DNA of 64,000 bases from Dioscorea cayenensis subsp. rotundata (Eukaryota > Streptophyta > Magnoliopsida > Dioscoreales > Dioscoreaceae): the NCBI RefSeq assembly GCF_009730915.1, contig NC_052478.1, forward strand, positions 21,742,387-21,806,386, written 5' to 3'. Below the pieces are notes generated by a model. That model was not told the DNA's origin and searched no databases. It saw only the letters and a program-made list of their open reading frames with translations. Positions 13,469 through 23,248 of the stretch are shown in pieces. The translations under genes and the position numbers were made by a program. Every line of letters begins with the position of its first letter. Position 1 is the stretch's first letter.

Positions 13469-14368
13469 GAGATCAAAAAGGATGAAAAATTATTTAACAT
13501 AAAGAATGATAGGTAATTTTTTCCTTGTAATAATACCATAATATTCACACTAAAGTTCTTCATATTTACCATCAATGATGTGCAAGTGTAAATATAAAAT
13601 ACAAAACAATTCCTTAAAAAAAGTTCATCCGAATAAGTTAGCTCTTACATTTATTTAACCTAATAAATTGGTTATTGAAAATATCTACCACTCTTGACAA
13701 TAATTAAATTATTATTATTATTGATTTATTTGATAATATCTAATAAAATTTAAATAAGAATTAGTAATTTAAATCAATTTTTTTTAGAGTGATCTATTAA
13801 ACCATTCCAAACCATTAACACTTATATAATTTTTTTTTATATAAATCACATTTGGAATATATATATATATATATAGAGTTAATCTCTCAATATACATGTA
13901 TTATCACTTTATGTGAAGGTAGATTTAAAATTCATCTTTCCAATAAGACATGAATATTATATTAATAAATTCGATGTCAATAAACTAAAAAGTTATTAAT
14001 TTTTATATTTTTTTAAAAAACTAGAATCATATAAACATGCAATTCTAATACGTAAATGATAAATCTAATGATTTACCAAAAAAAAAAAAGTATTATATAT
14101 ATTTATATATTATCGAAAATGAATTCACATGGACTTCGATAAACATTGGAACATAAGTGAATAGAGTGATTTGAGACCATCTACCAACCCCTATGCAAAG
14201 GCTATAAGATAGGGAGGTCCTAACCTACACCCTAACCCTACTTTGGAACAAAAGGAAGCAACAAAAGTGAAAAAAAAGTGCACTTGTACTTACTAGATCC
14301 AATGTTCTTTCAAGGAAGATCCTTGCACCCTTTTTATCTTTTTCTTTTTTCTCATCATAGTTTCTTTT

Positions 14369-14406
<38 letters not shown>

Positions 14407-14575
14407 TTAAATTTTATATTTACATAGAAAATCAAATGATAAAAGTATTTTTTTTAATTATATTAAAATATTCACAAAACATTAATTCAAACAACTAACA
14501 TAAGACCGTGTGATAAAAAAAAGTATTTTTTTGGTGTTCGTTTCAGAAAAGACCCGAAATTGAACCTTATGTCCC
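12000..14575. other. AT-rich intergenic DNA, no gene seen
   Basis: Long AT-rich stretch without supported coding sequence. Contains an AATCA pentamer run near 12812-12838, a (TAA)n run at 13438-13468 and an (AT)n run at 14372-14404. An open frame at 13071-13397 has no recognisable similarity and low-complexity composition, and was not called. Confidence 0.6.
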
Positions 14576-14576
14576 T

Positions 14577-15118
14577 CTCAAGATGAGAGCACGTGGGTCG
14601 GTGTTGAGTCTTACTCCTCACACGTGTACGTCCCTGGATTTTGATACTTATTGCCTTTCTAAACAAAACAAAAAAAAATAGACATTTGGATTATTAAAGT
14701 AAACAGTTTTGAATTTAAATGTTTATTAAAATCAGTTTATTTATAAGACACTTGGTATCTCCCGTATTTTTGTCTCACCTTATTTCCTATTCTGTGAGTC
14801 AATGACCAAAAATTTATTCAAATAAAAAATTATATTAAATAAAAAAAGCTTATAATTTTAATATCAACTTAAAATAATATTGAAGCATTTGATAGCTTGA
14901 AAATATTATTCCTCCTACATTTATTGTTTGTTTTTTTATATCATTTTATTTTTCCCATACCATTATCAAATATGATGGAAAAGGCTTCAAAATAACAAAT
15001 TTTTTACTATTTTTATTAATAATATTTTTTTTTGACACATAGACCATAAGTGCCTCCATTTAAGGGTAATTTAGAAAGCGAAAAACAAAGCTCAATGCCG
15101 ACCCACGTGTCCTCATCT
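14577..15118. repeat. Candidate short transposon with ~29-base inverted ends
   Basis: CAAGATGAGAGCACGTGGGT near 14579 and ACCCACGTGTCCTCATCTTG near 15099 are near-perfect reverse complements, and the similarity continues a few bases inward (GTCGGTGTTGA versus TCAATGCCGAC). The interval between them is AT-rich and non-coding. No target-site duplication was obvious. Chance pairing of two G-box-containing fragments is possible. Confidence 0.4.
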
Positions 15119-15740
15119 TGCATAAACATAAGATTCGAGATCCAATACCAATTGACCCAAAAACCATTGATAATAATTTAAAAAAAAAACTTTATTTTTA
15201 TTATTCTTGTCAAAGAAATTCCATATCTTAATGAGTCTAACTTGATGAAATTGATGCTCCTTTTCATGATAAAAGTAAGTAAAAAAAAAAAGGGTAAAAA
15301 AGAGCATCTTGTTCTGCCCTTTTTGCATTGGTGCTCTCCACATGAAGGAATTTCATTAAAATTAATAATTTTTATTAGATCCATAGTTTTAGTTATTTAA
15401 TAATAATCAGACAAATATATCAACATTGTATTATGAATATTTATAATGATGATTAATGGTCATTAAGTTTCTCAATCATGGATTAACAAGAGCTTTTTCT
15501 ATCTAAATGCATGTGATGCTGACTCAGCAACCAGTGATCAAAACGTCTTTTTTGGGCATGCTTGACAAATGATTTTCATCAAGACAGATTTTCTTAATAA
15601 AAACTGTTTCTTAGTACCAAACTCATCATTATATTTAAAAATAAAAATAAACTAAAATTATTATATTTTTATAAATTTAATTTATATTTATAAATTTTAA
15701 TACATGTTCAAAATAGATTATTATATCATATATTCACTAT

Positions 15741-16022
15741 ATACTCTCTGCTTTACTTTTTATCCATCATAAAACTAATGTTTTTTTATATATTATTTTT
15801 AAACATTAAAAAGTATTTATTATTATTTTTTCTTCTAAAATTACCTTAACACTCTATTCAATTATCTTCTTAAAATTTAATATGAGAGAAAAATAAAGAT
15901 ATAAATTATGAGTAATTTTAAAAATATAACTAATTTTTTACTAAATTATGTAAAATAACCAACTTTCTTGGTACGTGAGATTCGGTTATTCATGGTACAG
16001 ATAAAAATGAATGAAGGGAGTG
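15741..16022. mobile_element. Stowaway-like MITE (copy 1)
   Basis: The ends resemble the CTCCCTCCGTTCC Stowaway (Tc1/mariner) terminal motif: ACTCTCTGCTTTAC on the left and GAATGAAGGGAGT on the right. Internal blocks (TTTTTATCCATCA, ACGTGAGATTCGGTTA) match the better-preserved copy at 36690-36964. It is a non-autonomous element with no coding capacity. Length is about 280 bases. Confidence 0.75.
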
Positions 16023-16249
16023 CTCTACAATTATTACTTATTTATAGTCTAAAATTTTCACATGATTAGGTACAAAATAATTACCACTTATTACTATTGA
16101 CCTTCAAATATCATACATCCAATACATTAATCCTAGTTTCAAAAAAAATAATGATCATACCCAATATTTTTAATATTAGTACAATCACCTAGAAGTAAGT
16201 TTAAAAAGCCTTTTTTTCTTTTTTCTTTTTTCTTATAATTTTAAATTCG

Positions 16250-16555
16250 AGTATAATCTCGAATTGGTCCCCTCTACTTTTTCTCTCTTCCCTTTTGGTC
16301 CCTCTATCAAAAATCGCACTCATTAATCCCTATACTCTTAAAAATGATCCAGATTTAGTCCCTCTACCTTAATCTCTTCCGATCTAGTCGTCCCTCTTTC
16401 TTGAAAAATACTATCAGAATAATTAATCTATTTTAGAGTAAAAAGGACTAAATAGAACCATTTTCAAAAGTAGAGGGACTACTTGGGAGCATTTCTGAGT
16501 AGAGGGACCAAAAGGGAAAAAGGGAAAAATAGAGGACCAATTTGGGTATTATACC
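16250..16555. mobile_element. Fold-back MITE with 10-base target duplication (MULE-like)
   Basis: The element is a near palindrome. The left end GAGTATAATCTCGAATTGG pairs with the right end, whose reverse complement is GGTATAATACCCAAATTGG, and pairing continues for over 100 bases (TTTTGGTCCCTCTA on both arms). The ten bases TTTTAAATTC lie immediately outside both ends (16240-16249 and 16556-16565), a perfect direct repeat. A 9-10 base duplication is the hallmark of Mutator-like elements. It has no coding capacity, so it would need a transposase elsewhere. Confidence 0.8.
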
Positions 16556-16608
16556 TTTTAAATTCTTTTTAATTACTACCATTATATCTCTCAAATAGAT
16601 TTATAAAT

Positions 16609-16874
16609 GGTATAATCACCAAAATAGGTCATGTATTTGTCTCTCTCCCCTCTTTTAATCCATGCATTGAAAACCACTCACATTGAGTCCTAGTACTACA
16701 TAAAATAGATAAATTAAGTCCTTGTATATTTAGTCCATGAACTCATAACCGATCACTATAAGGACCTGATTTATCCATTTTATATAGTACATGGACTCAA
16801 TGTGAATGATTTTAAGTACAAAGAACAAAATGAAAGAGAGAGAAAAATATAAGAAATATTTTAATGATTATACC
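16609..16874. mobile_element. Second fold-back MITE, relative of the 16250 element
   Basis: Ends GGTATAATCACCAAAATAGG and, in reverse complement from the right, GGTATAATCATTAAAATA. Internal arms pair through CACATTGAGTCC / GGACTCAATGTG and TAAATTAAGTCC / GGACCTGATTTA. The shared GGTATAAT terminus suggests kinship with the element 50 bases upstream. A clear target-site duplication was not found. Confidence 0.65.
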
Positions 16875-17649
16875 AAAACATATGATTTTTATAAAAAAAT
16901 GTTGTGCCAAAAAGAGATATTTAATAATTTGGGACTATATATGGTGCATATTGTAACCATGTGAATCTTTCCAAAATTCAAGCAAACAATAAAAAAATAA
17001 AATAATAATAAAAAAATTTGGACTTATTGTGAGTGTGTATACATTTCATTCACAAACATAAGATAAGGTTGCATGCCTCCTAACACAAAGCATCTACCCT
17101 TTTATCAAGCCAAACAACACCTTAAAACAAAAGAATGATCACATACACACATTATTATACTTCTTAATTTGGCCTTAATTTTTTTAATTATTTTTTAATG
17201 GTGATTAACAAGGACACGTACATAGCCTAACAACTTAAAATGAAAGGGAGACATTGCATGATGGGGGACAATTGAACAAGAACCAAACAAACAAAGTTCC
17301 AATCATAAGTGACTCTTAAACAGTCCAAACATTCATTCATCCATCATACATCCTTTTTAGCTCCTCCATTTTTTCTTTTGGTTTCTTTGGAGCTATTCCA
17401 TTCTAATATATATATATATATATAAGAAAGATAAGGGAAAGGGTTTGATCCTATCTTGTTCTCAAGTTATTTGGATGATATTTTGCAAGCAAAATTATAT
17501 CTATAAGAATAGTGTGGTGAGGATAAATAAATAGTTTATCAATATGCTTGTTATCCATATCTCTAAAATTATCTATTTAGTTGTGGAAAAAAAAATTAAA
17601 TTTATTTTTATAATAATTTCATATTTTTAAACCTTGATTAGAAATTTCA

Positions 17650-18150
17650 TAAGATGAAGTGCATGATATGATAAATTAAGCCCATAAACAAAGTTCATAG
17701 AGTCAGACCAATGGACGGCTAGGATGATTGGGCCCCACCACCAGGATTCCTCGTGATCAGCAGATCACCATCATAGCTACACTGCAACACATCTGGTGTT
17801 CTCTTCACGACACGTGGCCATGATCCGCATCTCGGCCGCACATTCTTCACATCACGCACAAATCTCAAAGCAATCACTGGACATTAACTAATTATTTATT
17901 TAATTATTTAATTATTTATTCTTCTGGGCTTGGAGTTTTCCGTTATTGTATTAGTTCCCTCATTTGAATGACTAAACCTACATAATGATCACACTAAACA
18001 AATAATTAAATTATTCACTAACAAAATCATGTTAAAATTATAGCTACGAATCTGTAAAATAATAATAAAAAAAAAACATATATAAAGCAACACAGAAAAT
18101 TTTTTTATAAATTTTTTCTTATAAAAATGCATATATATAGAGTTTTGCAA
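17650..18150 (-). repeat. Right arm of the large inverted repeat
   Basis: Reverse-complement copy of 5880-6420 with the same landmark order, including the G-box context GACACGTGGCC and the TAGCCGTCCA-type block. It lies just downstream of the formamidase remnant, where the missing 3' exons of that gene would be expected. The arm is non-coding. Confidence 0.8.
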
Positions 18151-18339
18151 AGATATTACAAGTAATTGGTTACTTTTATGTCTTAATATATATATATATA
18201 TATATATGTATGTTAAGAAAAAGAGAAAAACTTAAATAATGGAAACAATATATAAACAAATAATAAATAAGACAGGGACCTGATTGAAAATGGCAATGGA
18301 GATACTAAGATTAGTTGATAGAATTGAGCAAATGCTTAC

Positions 18340-18857
18340 TTGAGTTAAAGGAATCCACTCATTTCTATTGCTCCACAGAATGAAACTTCACCATCACCCT
18401 GAGAGAAGTGCATGTCACCTGTACTTAGATTCGCGCCATCGAAAAACACTGGAAGGTATACTTTTGAACCTCTACTGAGGTTTTTGATATCACAATTTCC
18501 GCCATTTTCTCTTCCCGGGATCGTCCTTGCAGCCTCATTCACAATCTTTTCCCATACAGAACTTCCTTCTTTGATCTACAATTTTGTTCTCATAATGCAG
18601 TAAGTAATGCACCAAAAATATCGGTTTTTATAATTCAGTGAAATGACACAAAGAAAGTGTTCTTAAATATGCAAAATGTACCATTCCAAGGAGCCAACCT
18701 TCCGCAGTCGGTGGGCAGGCTAATACGGTTTCTGGTGCAAGACTTCCACTGTCAAACAATTTTTTCTCTCTTTCATTCCATTCCATATATTTAGAAGTTC
18801 ATGCGATGTTGCCATTCCAATCACCCTGGGATGAGTTAAGCCAGGAAATCGTACTCC
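18340..18857 (-). pseudogene. Formamidase (acetamidase/formamidase family) fragment
   Basis: Two exons remain: 18683-18857 (RFPGLTHPRVIGMA, HELLNIWN) and 18340-18575 (EAARTIPGREN, NLSRGSKVYLPVF, GANLSTGDMHFSQGDGE, FCGAIEMSGFL). These are core blocks of the FmdA/AmdA family, which hydrolyses formamide to formate and ammonia in plants. Introns use normal GT-AG sites. The first exon carries a frame change between the LHQKP and CPPTAEGWLLG blocks (175 bases, not a multiple of three). In the second exon a TAA at 18345-18347 stands where family members have Glu in GFLELK. No downstream exons are found before the inverted repeat at 18150. The 5' part would lie in the N gap. I read it as a dead, 3'-truncated copy. 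Confidence 0.85.
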
Positions 18858-18905
18858 CTGTCAAACATCGGAGAGTTTTTACATTGCCAATCATTCGTGA
18901 GTGTC

Positions 18906-19905
18906 NNNNNNNNNNNNNNNNNNNNNNNNNNNNNNNNNNNNNNNNNNNNNNNNNNNNNNNNNNNNNNNNNNNNNNNNNNNNNNNNNNNNNNNNNNNNNNN
19001 NNNNNNNNNNNNNNNNNNNNNNNNNNNNNNNNNNNNNNNNNNNNNNNNNNNNNNNNNNNNNNNNNNNNNNNNNNNNNNNNNNNNNNNNNNNNNNNNNNNN
19101 NNNNNNNNNNNNNNNNNNNNNNNNNNNNNNNNNNNNNNNNNNNNNNNNNNNNNNNNNNNNNNNNNNNNNNNNNNNNNNNNNNNNNNNNNNNNNNNNNNNN
19201 NNNNNNNNNNNNNNNNNNNNNNNNNNNNNNNNNNNNNNNNNNNNNNNNNNNNNNNNNNNNNNNNNNNNNNNNNNNNNNNNNNNNNNNNNNNNNNNNNNNN
19301 NNNNNNNNNNNNNNNNNNNNNNNNNNNNNNNNNNNNNNNNNNNNNNNNNNNNNNNNNNNNNNNNNNNNNNNNNNNNNNNNNNNNNNNNNNNNNNNNNNNN
19401 NNNNNNNNNNNNNNNNNNNNNNNNNNNNNNNNNNNNNNNNNNNNNNNNNNNNNNNNNNNNNNNNNNNNNNNNNNNNNNNNNNNNNNNNNNNNNNNNNNNN
19501 NNNNNNNNNNNNNNNNNNNNNNNNNNNNNNNNNNNNNNNNNNNNNNNNNNNNNNNNNNNNNNNNNNNNNNNNNNNNNNNNNNNNNNNNNNNNNNNNNNNN
19601 NNNNNNNNNNNNNNNNNNNNNNNNNNNNNNNNNNNNNNNNNNNNNNNNNNNNNNNNNNNNNNNNNNNNNNNNNNNNNNNNNNNNNNNNNNNNNNNNNNNN
19701 NNNNNNNNNNNNNNNNNNNNNNNNNNNNNNNNNNNNNNNNNNNNNNNNNNNNNNNNNNNNNNNNNNNNNNNNNNNNNNNNNNNNNNNNNNNNNNNNNNNN
19801 NNNNNNNNNNNNNNNNNNNNNNNNNNNNNNNNNNNNNNNNNNNNNNNNNNNNNNNNNNNNNNNNNNNNNNNNNNNNNNNNNNNNNNNNNNNNNNNNNNNN
19901 NNNNN
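18906..19905. other. Assembly gap (1000 N)
   Basis: Exactly 1000 unknown bases, which suggests a fixed-size scaffold join. It separates a minus-strand formamidase fragment from the last exon of a plus-strand channel gene. A whole CNGC gene would not fit in 1 kb, so the true gap is probably larger or the join is wrong. Confidence 0.97.
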
Positions 19906-20219
19906 CATTTGAGACCACAGAGCCTACCGAGGCCTTCGGCCTCGACGCGTCTCATCTTCGGTTTATTACCGAACACTTTCGGTACAAGTTTGCAAATGAA
20001 AGATTGAAGAGAACAGCAAGGTATTACTCAGCAAGTTGGAGAACATGGGCTGCTGTTAACATTCAGCTTGCATGGAGACGCCATTGGAGAACTAATGGAG
20101 GTCTAAGAATGGAGATTGGTGGTGGTGGTGGTGGTGGTGATGATGGTGATGGTGAACGTAGACTACGTTTATGTGCAGCAGTGTTCATGTCTATTAAACC
20201 TCATGATCATCTTGAGTAG
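19906..20219 (+). CDS. CNGC2-like cyclic nucleotide-gated channel, last exon only
   Basis: The C-terminal ~103 residues are readable: SHLRFITEHFRYKF, then RLKRTARYYSASWRTWAAV and NIQLAWRRHW, which is the calmodulin/IQ region at the end of plant CNGCs. The extreme end CAAVFMSIKPHDHLE fits the CNGC2/CNGC4 group, best CNGC2. These are plasma-membrane cation channels acting in calcium signalling and immunity. A GGT run encodes seven glycines followed by acidic residues between the IQ region and the tail. Everything upstream (six TM segments, pore, cyclic-nucleotide-binding fold) is lost in the N gap. Stop codon at 20217-20219. Confidence 0.85.
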
Positions 20220-20876
20220 ATGAGAAGGTTTTTCTTGTTTGAAGTTCATGTCCATTTTTTCTTTTGGATTATTTGATCTTGTATAATACAAGACTATATC
20301 ATTATTAGTATTTTTTTACGCGTGGGTCCAAAATGATATATTAGGGTTTACTATCCGACAGTACAAATCCCCTGTCTTATAATTGTAAAATTGTGAAGAA
20401 TACGACTCATTTGTAGGGGATTCAGTACGATATCTCAACACATGAGATTTGATCTTACATTACTCATCTATCATTCAGGTGATTTACCGCTAGATCATTT
20501 AGTAATCAATTAAATATTACAATATTTAATTTTATAATATTTGGTAATCAATTAATTTTTTTATTATGTAAACATATTACCTAAGAGAAAAGTAACAACA
20601 TGCCGCTATAATATTTTTAATTTTTTAAAAGGCCTTTCAAATTTATCAAATTCTCAAAACAGGTTGATTTTCAAAATTTTTTAATTTTTTTAATTTAAAT
20701 TTAATTAAAATTATAAAATTGTCCTATCTTACTCATATGCTAGTGTCAAAGGTGTCAAATGGTATTTTTAGTATTATATTAAAATATTGAGATATCTGAT
20801 AAAAAAAATTCCAAAAATAAGGATTTACAAGAAAGAATCAGAAGGACTATGATCAGAATGAAAAATATAAAAAAAG

Positions 20877-20915
<39 letters not shown>

Positions 20916-20960
20916 GCATTATAATTTATCCAAAAATAAGTATAGAGTTTACTTGATAAT
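20220..20960. other. 3' flank of the channel gene, AT-rich
   Basis: No gene is seen. The channel 3' UTR probably covers the first ~150 bases. An (AT)n run occupies 20878-20911. Confidence 0.5.
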
Positions 20961-20964
20961 ACTT

Positions 20965-21200
20965 TGGCTTTTGGCTTTTGACAAATGCAAACAAAAGACA
21001 GCGTGTACGAAGTCGCATCAGGATTCTGCATGCGCATTGAATGACCTCCCGAGAATAATCCCCTCGCCACGCAATCGAACGGGAGGTAATCCTCACACGT
21101 AACTCCCACGAGCGAACCCTAAATATGAATCATGAACCCGAGAGGTTCGAACTGGGGACCTCTCATTTACAACCACGGTAGTACTATCTGGGCTAAATTT
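20965..21200 (-). mobile_element. Candidate tRNA-derived SINE
   Basis: Read on the minus strand, the 5' end TTAGCCCAGATAGTACTAC resembles a Pol III A box and is followed ~35 bases later by CCCAGTTCGAACCTC, a good B box. The body is clearly more GC-rich than its surroundings (about 50 percent). The tail ends in a short repeat of CAAAAGC units rather than poly-A. Target duplications could not be fixed. The two boxes, spacing and length of ~235 bases suit plant SINEs. Confidence 0.5.
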
Positions 21201-21469
21201 TCAAGATTCCTCTGTCCACTATTTTGTGTATTTCCCTATTTCTTGTATTTATTATTCAAATAAAAAACATATTTTATTGATTTTTTTTTTTTGCATATTT
21301 TTATTTTTAAACATTAAAAGCATGTTAAATTATTTATTTTGAAAATACCTTTCAAAATTTGATACCCAACTTTTAAGGGGGTATATCGCAAAAGTTAAGG
21401 TTGTATGTAATAAACCATTTATTAAGGGCTATAAATGTAAAAATGGGCAGCGAGAGAGGGTGTTAAGTA

Positions 21470-22435
21470 GACGCGTTTCATTGTCCTCTTTGGTTCCGAG
21501 ATTTCCCTTTACCTTTCGTTTGATGGATGGTATGATTTGACTCTCAATCTGATTCTCTTTGATTTGATTTTTTTCTCTATGTAAGAAGGATTTTGGTTTT
21601 CAATTTCATGCTTTATTGTGCTGTTGAGGTTTTTTGCGATTAGGAAATTAAAGTTTGATTTTTAGGGTTTTATTGATGTGTGATGTTGATTCTTGCGCGA
21701 GATGTTGATGTTTGACTCGGAAGTACTCTGGATTGCATTTTATTGATGGAGTTGGGTGTTAAAGCGGTGATCTTGATGCTGTTTTTCTTTTTTCTCTTTG
21801 TTTTAGGGTTTTGTGGTAGTGTGTTGTTGGTTTTATGCGATATTAATTGCTGATGATGAATAAAAATTAGGACTTGTGTTCATCTAAATGTTGAAGTCTT
21901 TAGAGCACAAGTGTTCTTTCGTTTTTCTGCTCAGTTATTCTATTAGTTATTTTTTTTTTTAAGTTTGCTATGTTCTATCAATTTTTGCCATCAAATTTCT
22001 CTGTAAATTTGTTCCTACTTTAGTTAATTCTTATTCTACAACTCATATTGCAGCTGTAGCACTGATAATCAATGCTCAGAGTGGGTAAATTATGTGCGGT
22101 TCCATATATGGCAAATATAGATAGATGGTAGTCATATTAGTAATTCTAGATCAATTCCAAAATGATATTTAAAGATATATAGAAAGTTAAATATCATGTC
22201 CCTTGCTCTTTTTTTTTTAATAATGTTGAAAAAAGATATTGTAGTTTATCATTGTTTATACCATGTGATGATCGATGTAGAAGATTTGTATTGTTCTGAA
22301 CCTCGATGACATGAGGATTTTTCTACTTTTTGTTTCAGCTCTTCTGCGATATTCTTTGACTTTGATATCAATCTGATCAACACATTGCACTTTATGACCT
22401 GATCATAAGAAATCTAGTGTTTCTCCACATTCACA
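21470..22435 (+). other. 5' leader of the RING gene with one intron and a small uORF
   Basis: A leader exon ends at 21529 (GGATG|GTATG) and the next begins at 22339 (TTTGTTTCAG|CT), giving an ~809-base leader intron. An ATG at 21523 would read through the splice junction as a 14-codon upstream frame (start MDALLRY) ending well before the main ATG at 22436. The transcription start near 21470 is inferred from the pyrimidine-rich context only. Confidence 0.5.
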
Positions 22436-23248
22436 ATGTGGAGGTTTACTCCAAGTTCTAAAGATGAAACTGTGGACAAGTTGAGGGGCTATCCCAAGCC
22501 TGCAAATGTAAACCTTGATTGTTCTGATGATGAGGTTTCTTCCTACTCTGCTGGTGAAGAATGGCTCGAATGCCCAATTTGCTGGGAGTCCTTTAATGTG
22601 GTAGAAAATGTGCCCTATGTCTTGTGGTGTGGTCACACTCTCTGCAAGAATTGTGTTCTGGGTCTTCAGTGGTCTGTTGTGAAGCTTCCGACTATCCCTG
22701 TCCAGCTACCCTTCTTCGTGACCTGTCCTTGGTGCAATCTACTCTCCTTCCGGCTGATATACAAGGGTGAGCTCAAGTTTCCCTGTAAGAATTACTTCCT
22801 ACTTTGGATGATTGAGAGCATGAACGGTGAAAGGGAGACTTCTCACTCTTCATTTAGTGTAGGCCACCAATCAGTCTGGAATTCTAGTATCAGCAATGCA
22901 TCAGGCAGTGCCACTGGCCAGCGCCATATTTTAAGAAGGGCCCCTAGACTCGTTCACACAGAAAATGCCCGGAGGAACCCAGATAATGCAAGACGTGTGT
23001 CTGAATACCTGAACATGGAAAGAATCCACCGTTCCTTACGCAAGTCTCTGGTTTTCTTTGTGCACATGACAGCCAAGTTCCCACTTGTCATCATATTCCT
23101 CATAATTGTCGTATATGCCATACCTGCTAGTGCTGCCATCTTGGCCTTGTATGTCCTTGTGACAATCTTGTTTGCGTTGCCTTCCTTCTTGATGCTATAC
23201 TTTGCGTATCCTAGTTTGGATTGGCTCGTTCGAGAAATTCTCAATTGA
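22436..23248 (+). CDS. RING-type E3 ubiquitin ligase with two C-terminal TM segments
   Basis: Single coding exon, 270 aa. The RING finger is complete: C46-x2-C49, C65-x-H67, C70-x2-C73 and C97-x2-C100 (CPIC, WCGHTLC, CPWC). The spacing between the third and fourth pairs is longer than in textbook RINGs. Residues ~205-256 hold two hydrophobic helices (FPLVIIFLIIVVY and LYVLVTILFALPSFL), so the protein is probably anchored in an internal membrane with the RING in the cytosol. The likely role is transfer of ubiquitin from an E2 to membrane-associated substrates; the substrate is unknown. It matches a conserved, poorly studied plant RING family. The start follows a 5' leader intron and is the first ATG of this frame. 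Confidence 0.88.
   Translation: MWRFTPSSKDETVDKLRGYPKPANVNLDCSDDEVSSYSAGEEWLECPICWESFNVVENVPYVLWCGHTLCKNCVLGLQWSVVKLPTIPVQLPFFVTCPWCNLLSFRLIYKGELKFPCKNYFLLWMIESMNGERETSHSSFSVGHQSVWNSSISNASGSATGQRHILRRAPRLVHTENARRNPDNARRVSEYLNMERIHRSLRKSLVFFVHMTAKFPLVIIFLIIVVYAIPASAAILALYVLVTILFALPSFLMLYFAYPSLDWLVREILN

Noticed and set aside
18799-20219. Several 360-440 codon open frames across 18.8-20.2 kb
   Set aside because: They are open only because N bases translate without stops; real sequence supports only the formamidase pieces and the CNGC tail.
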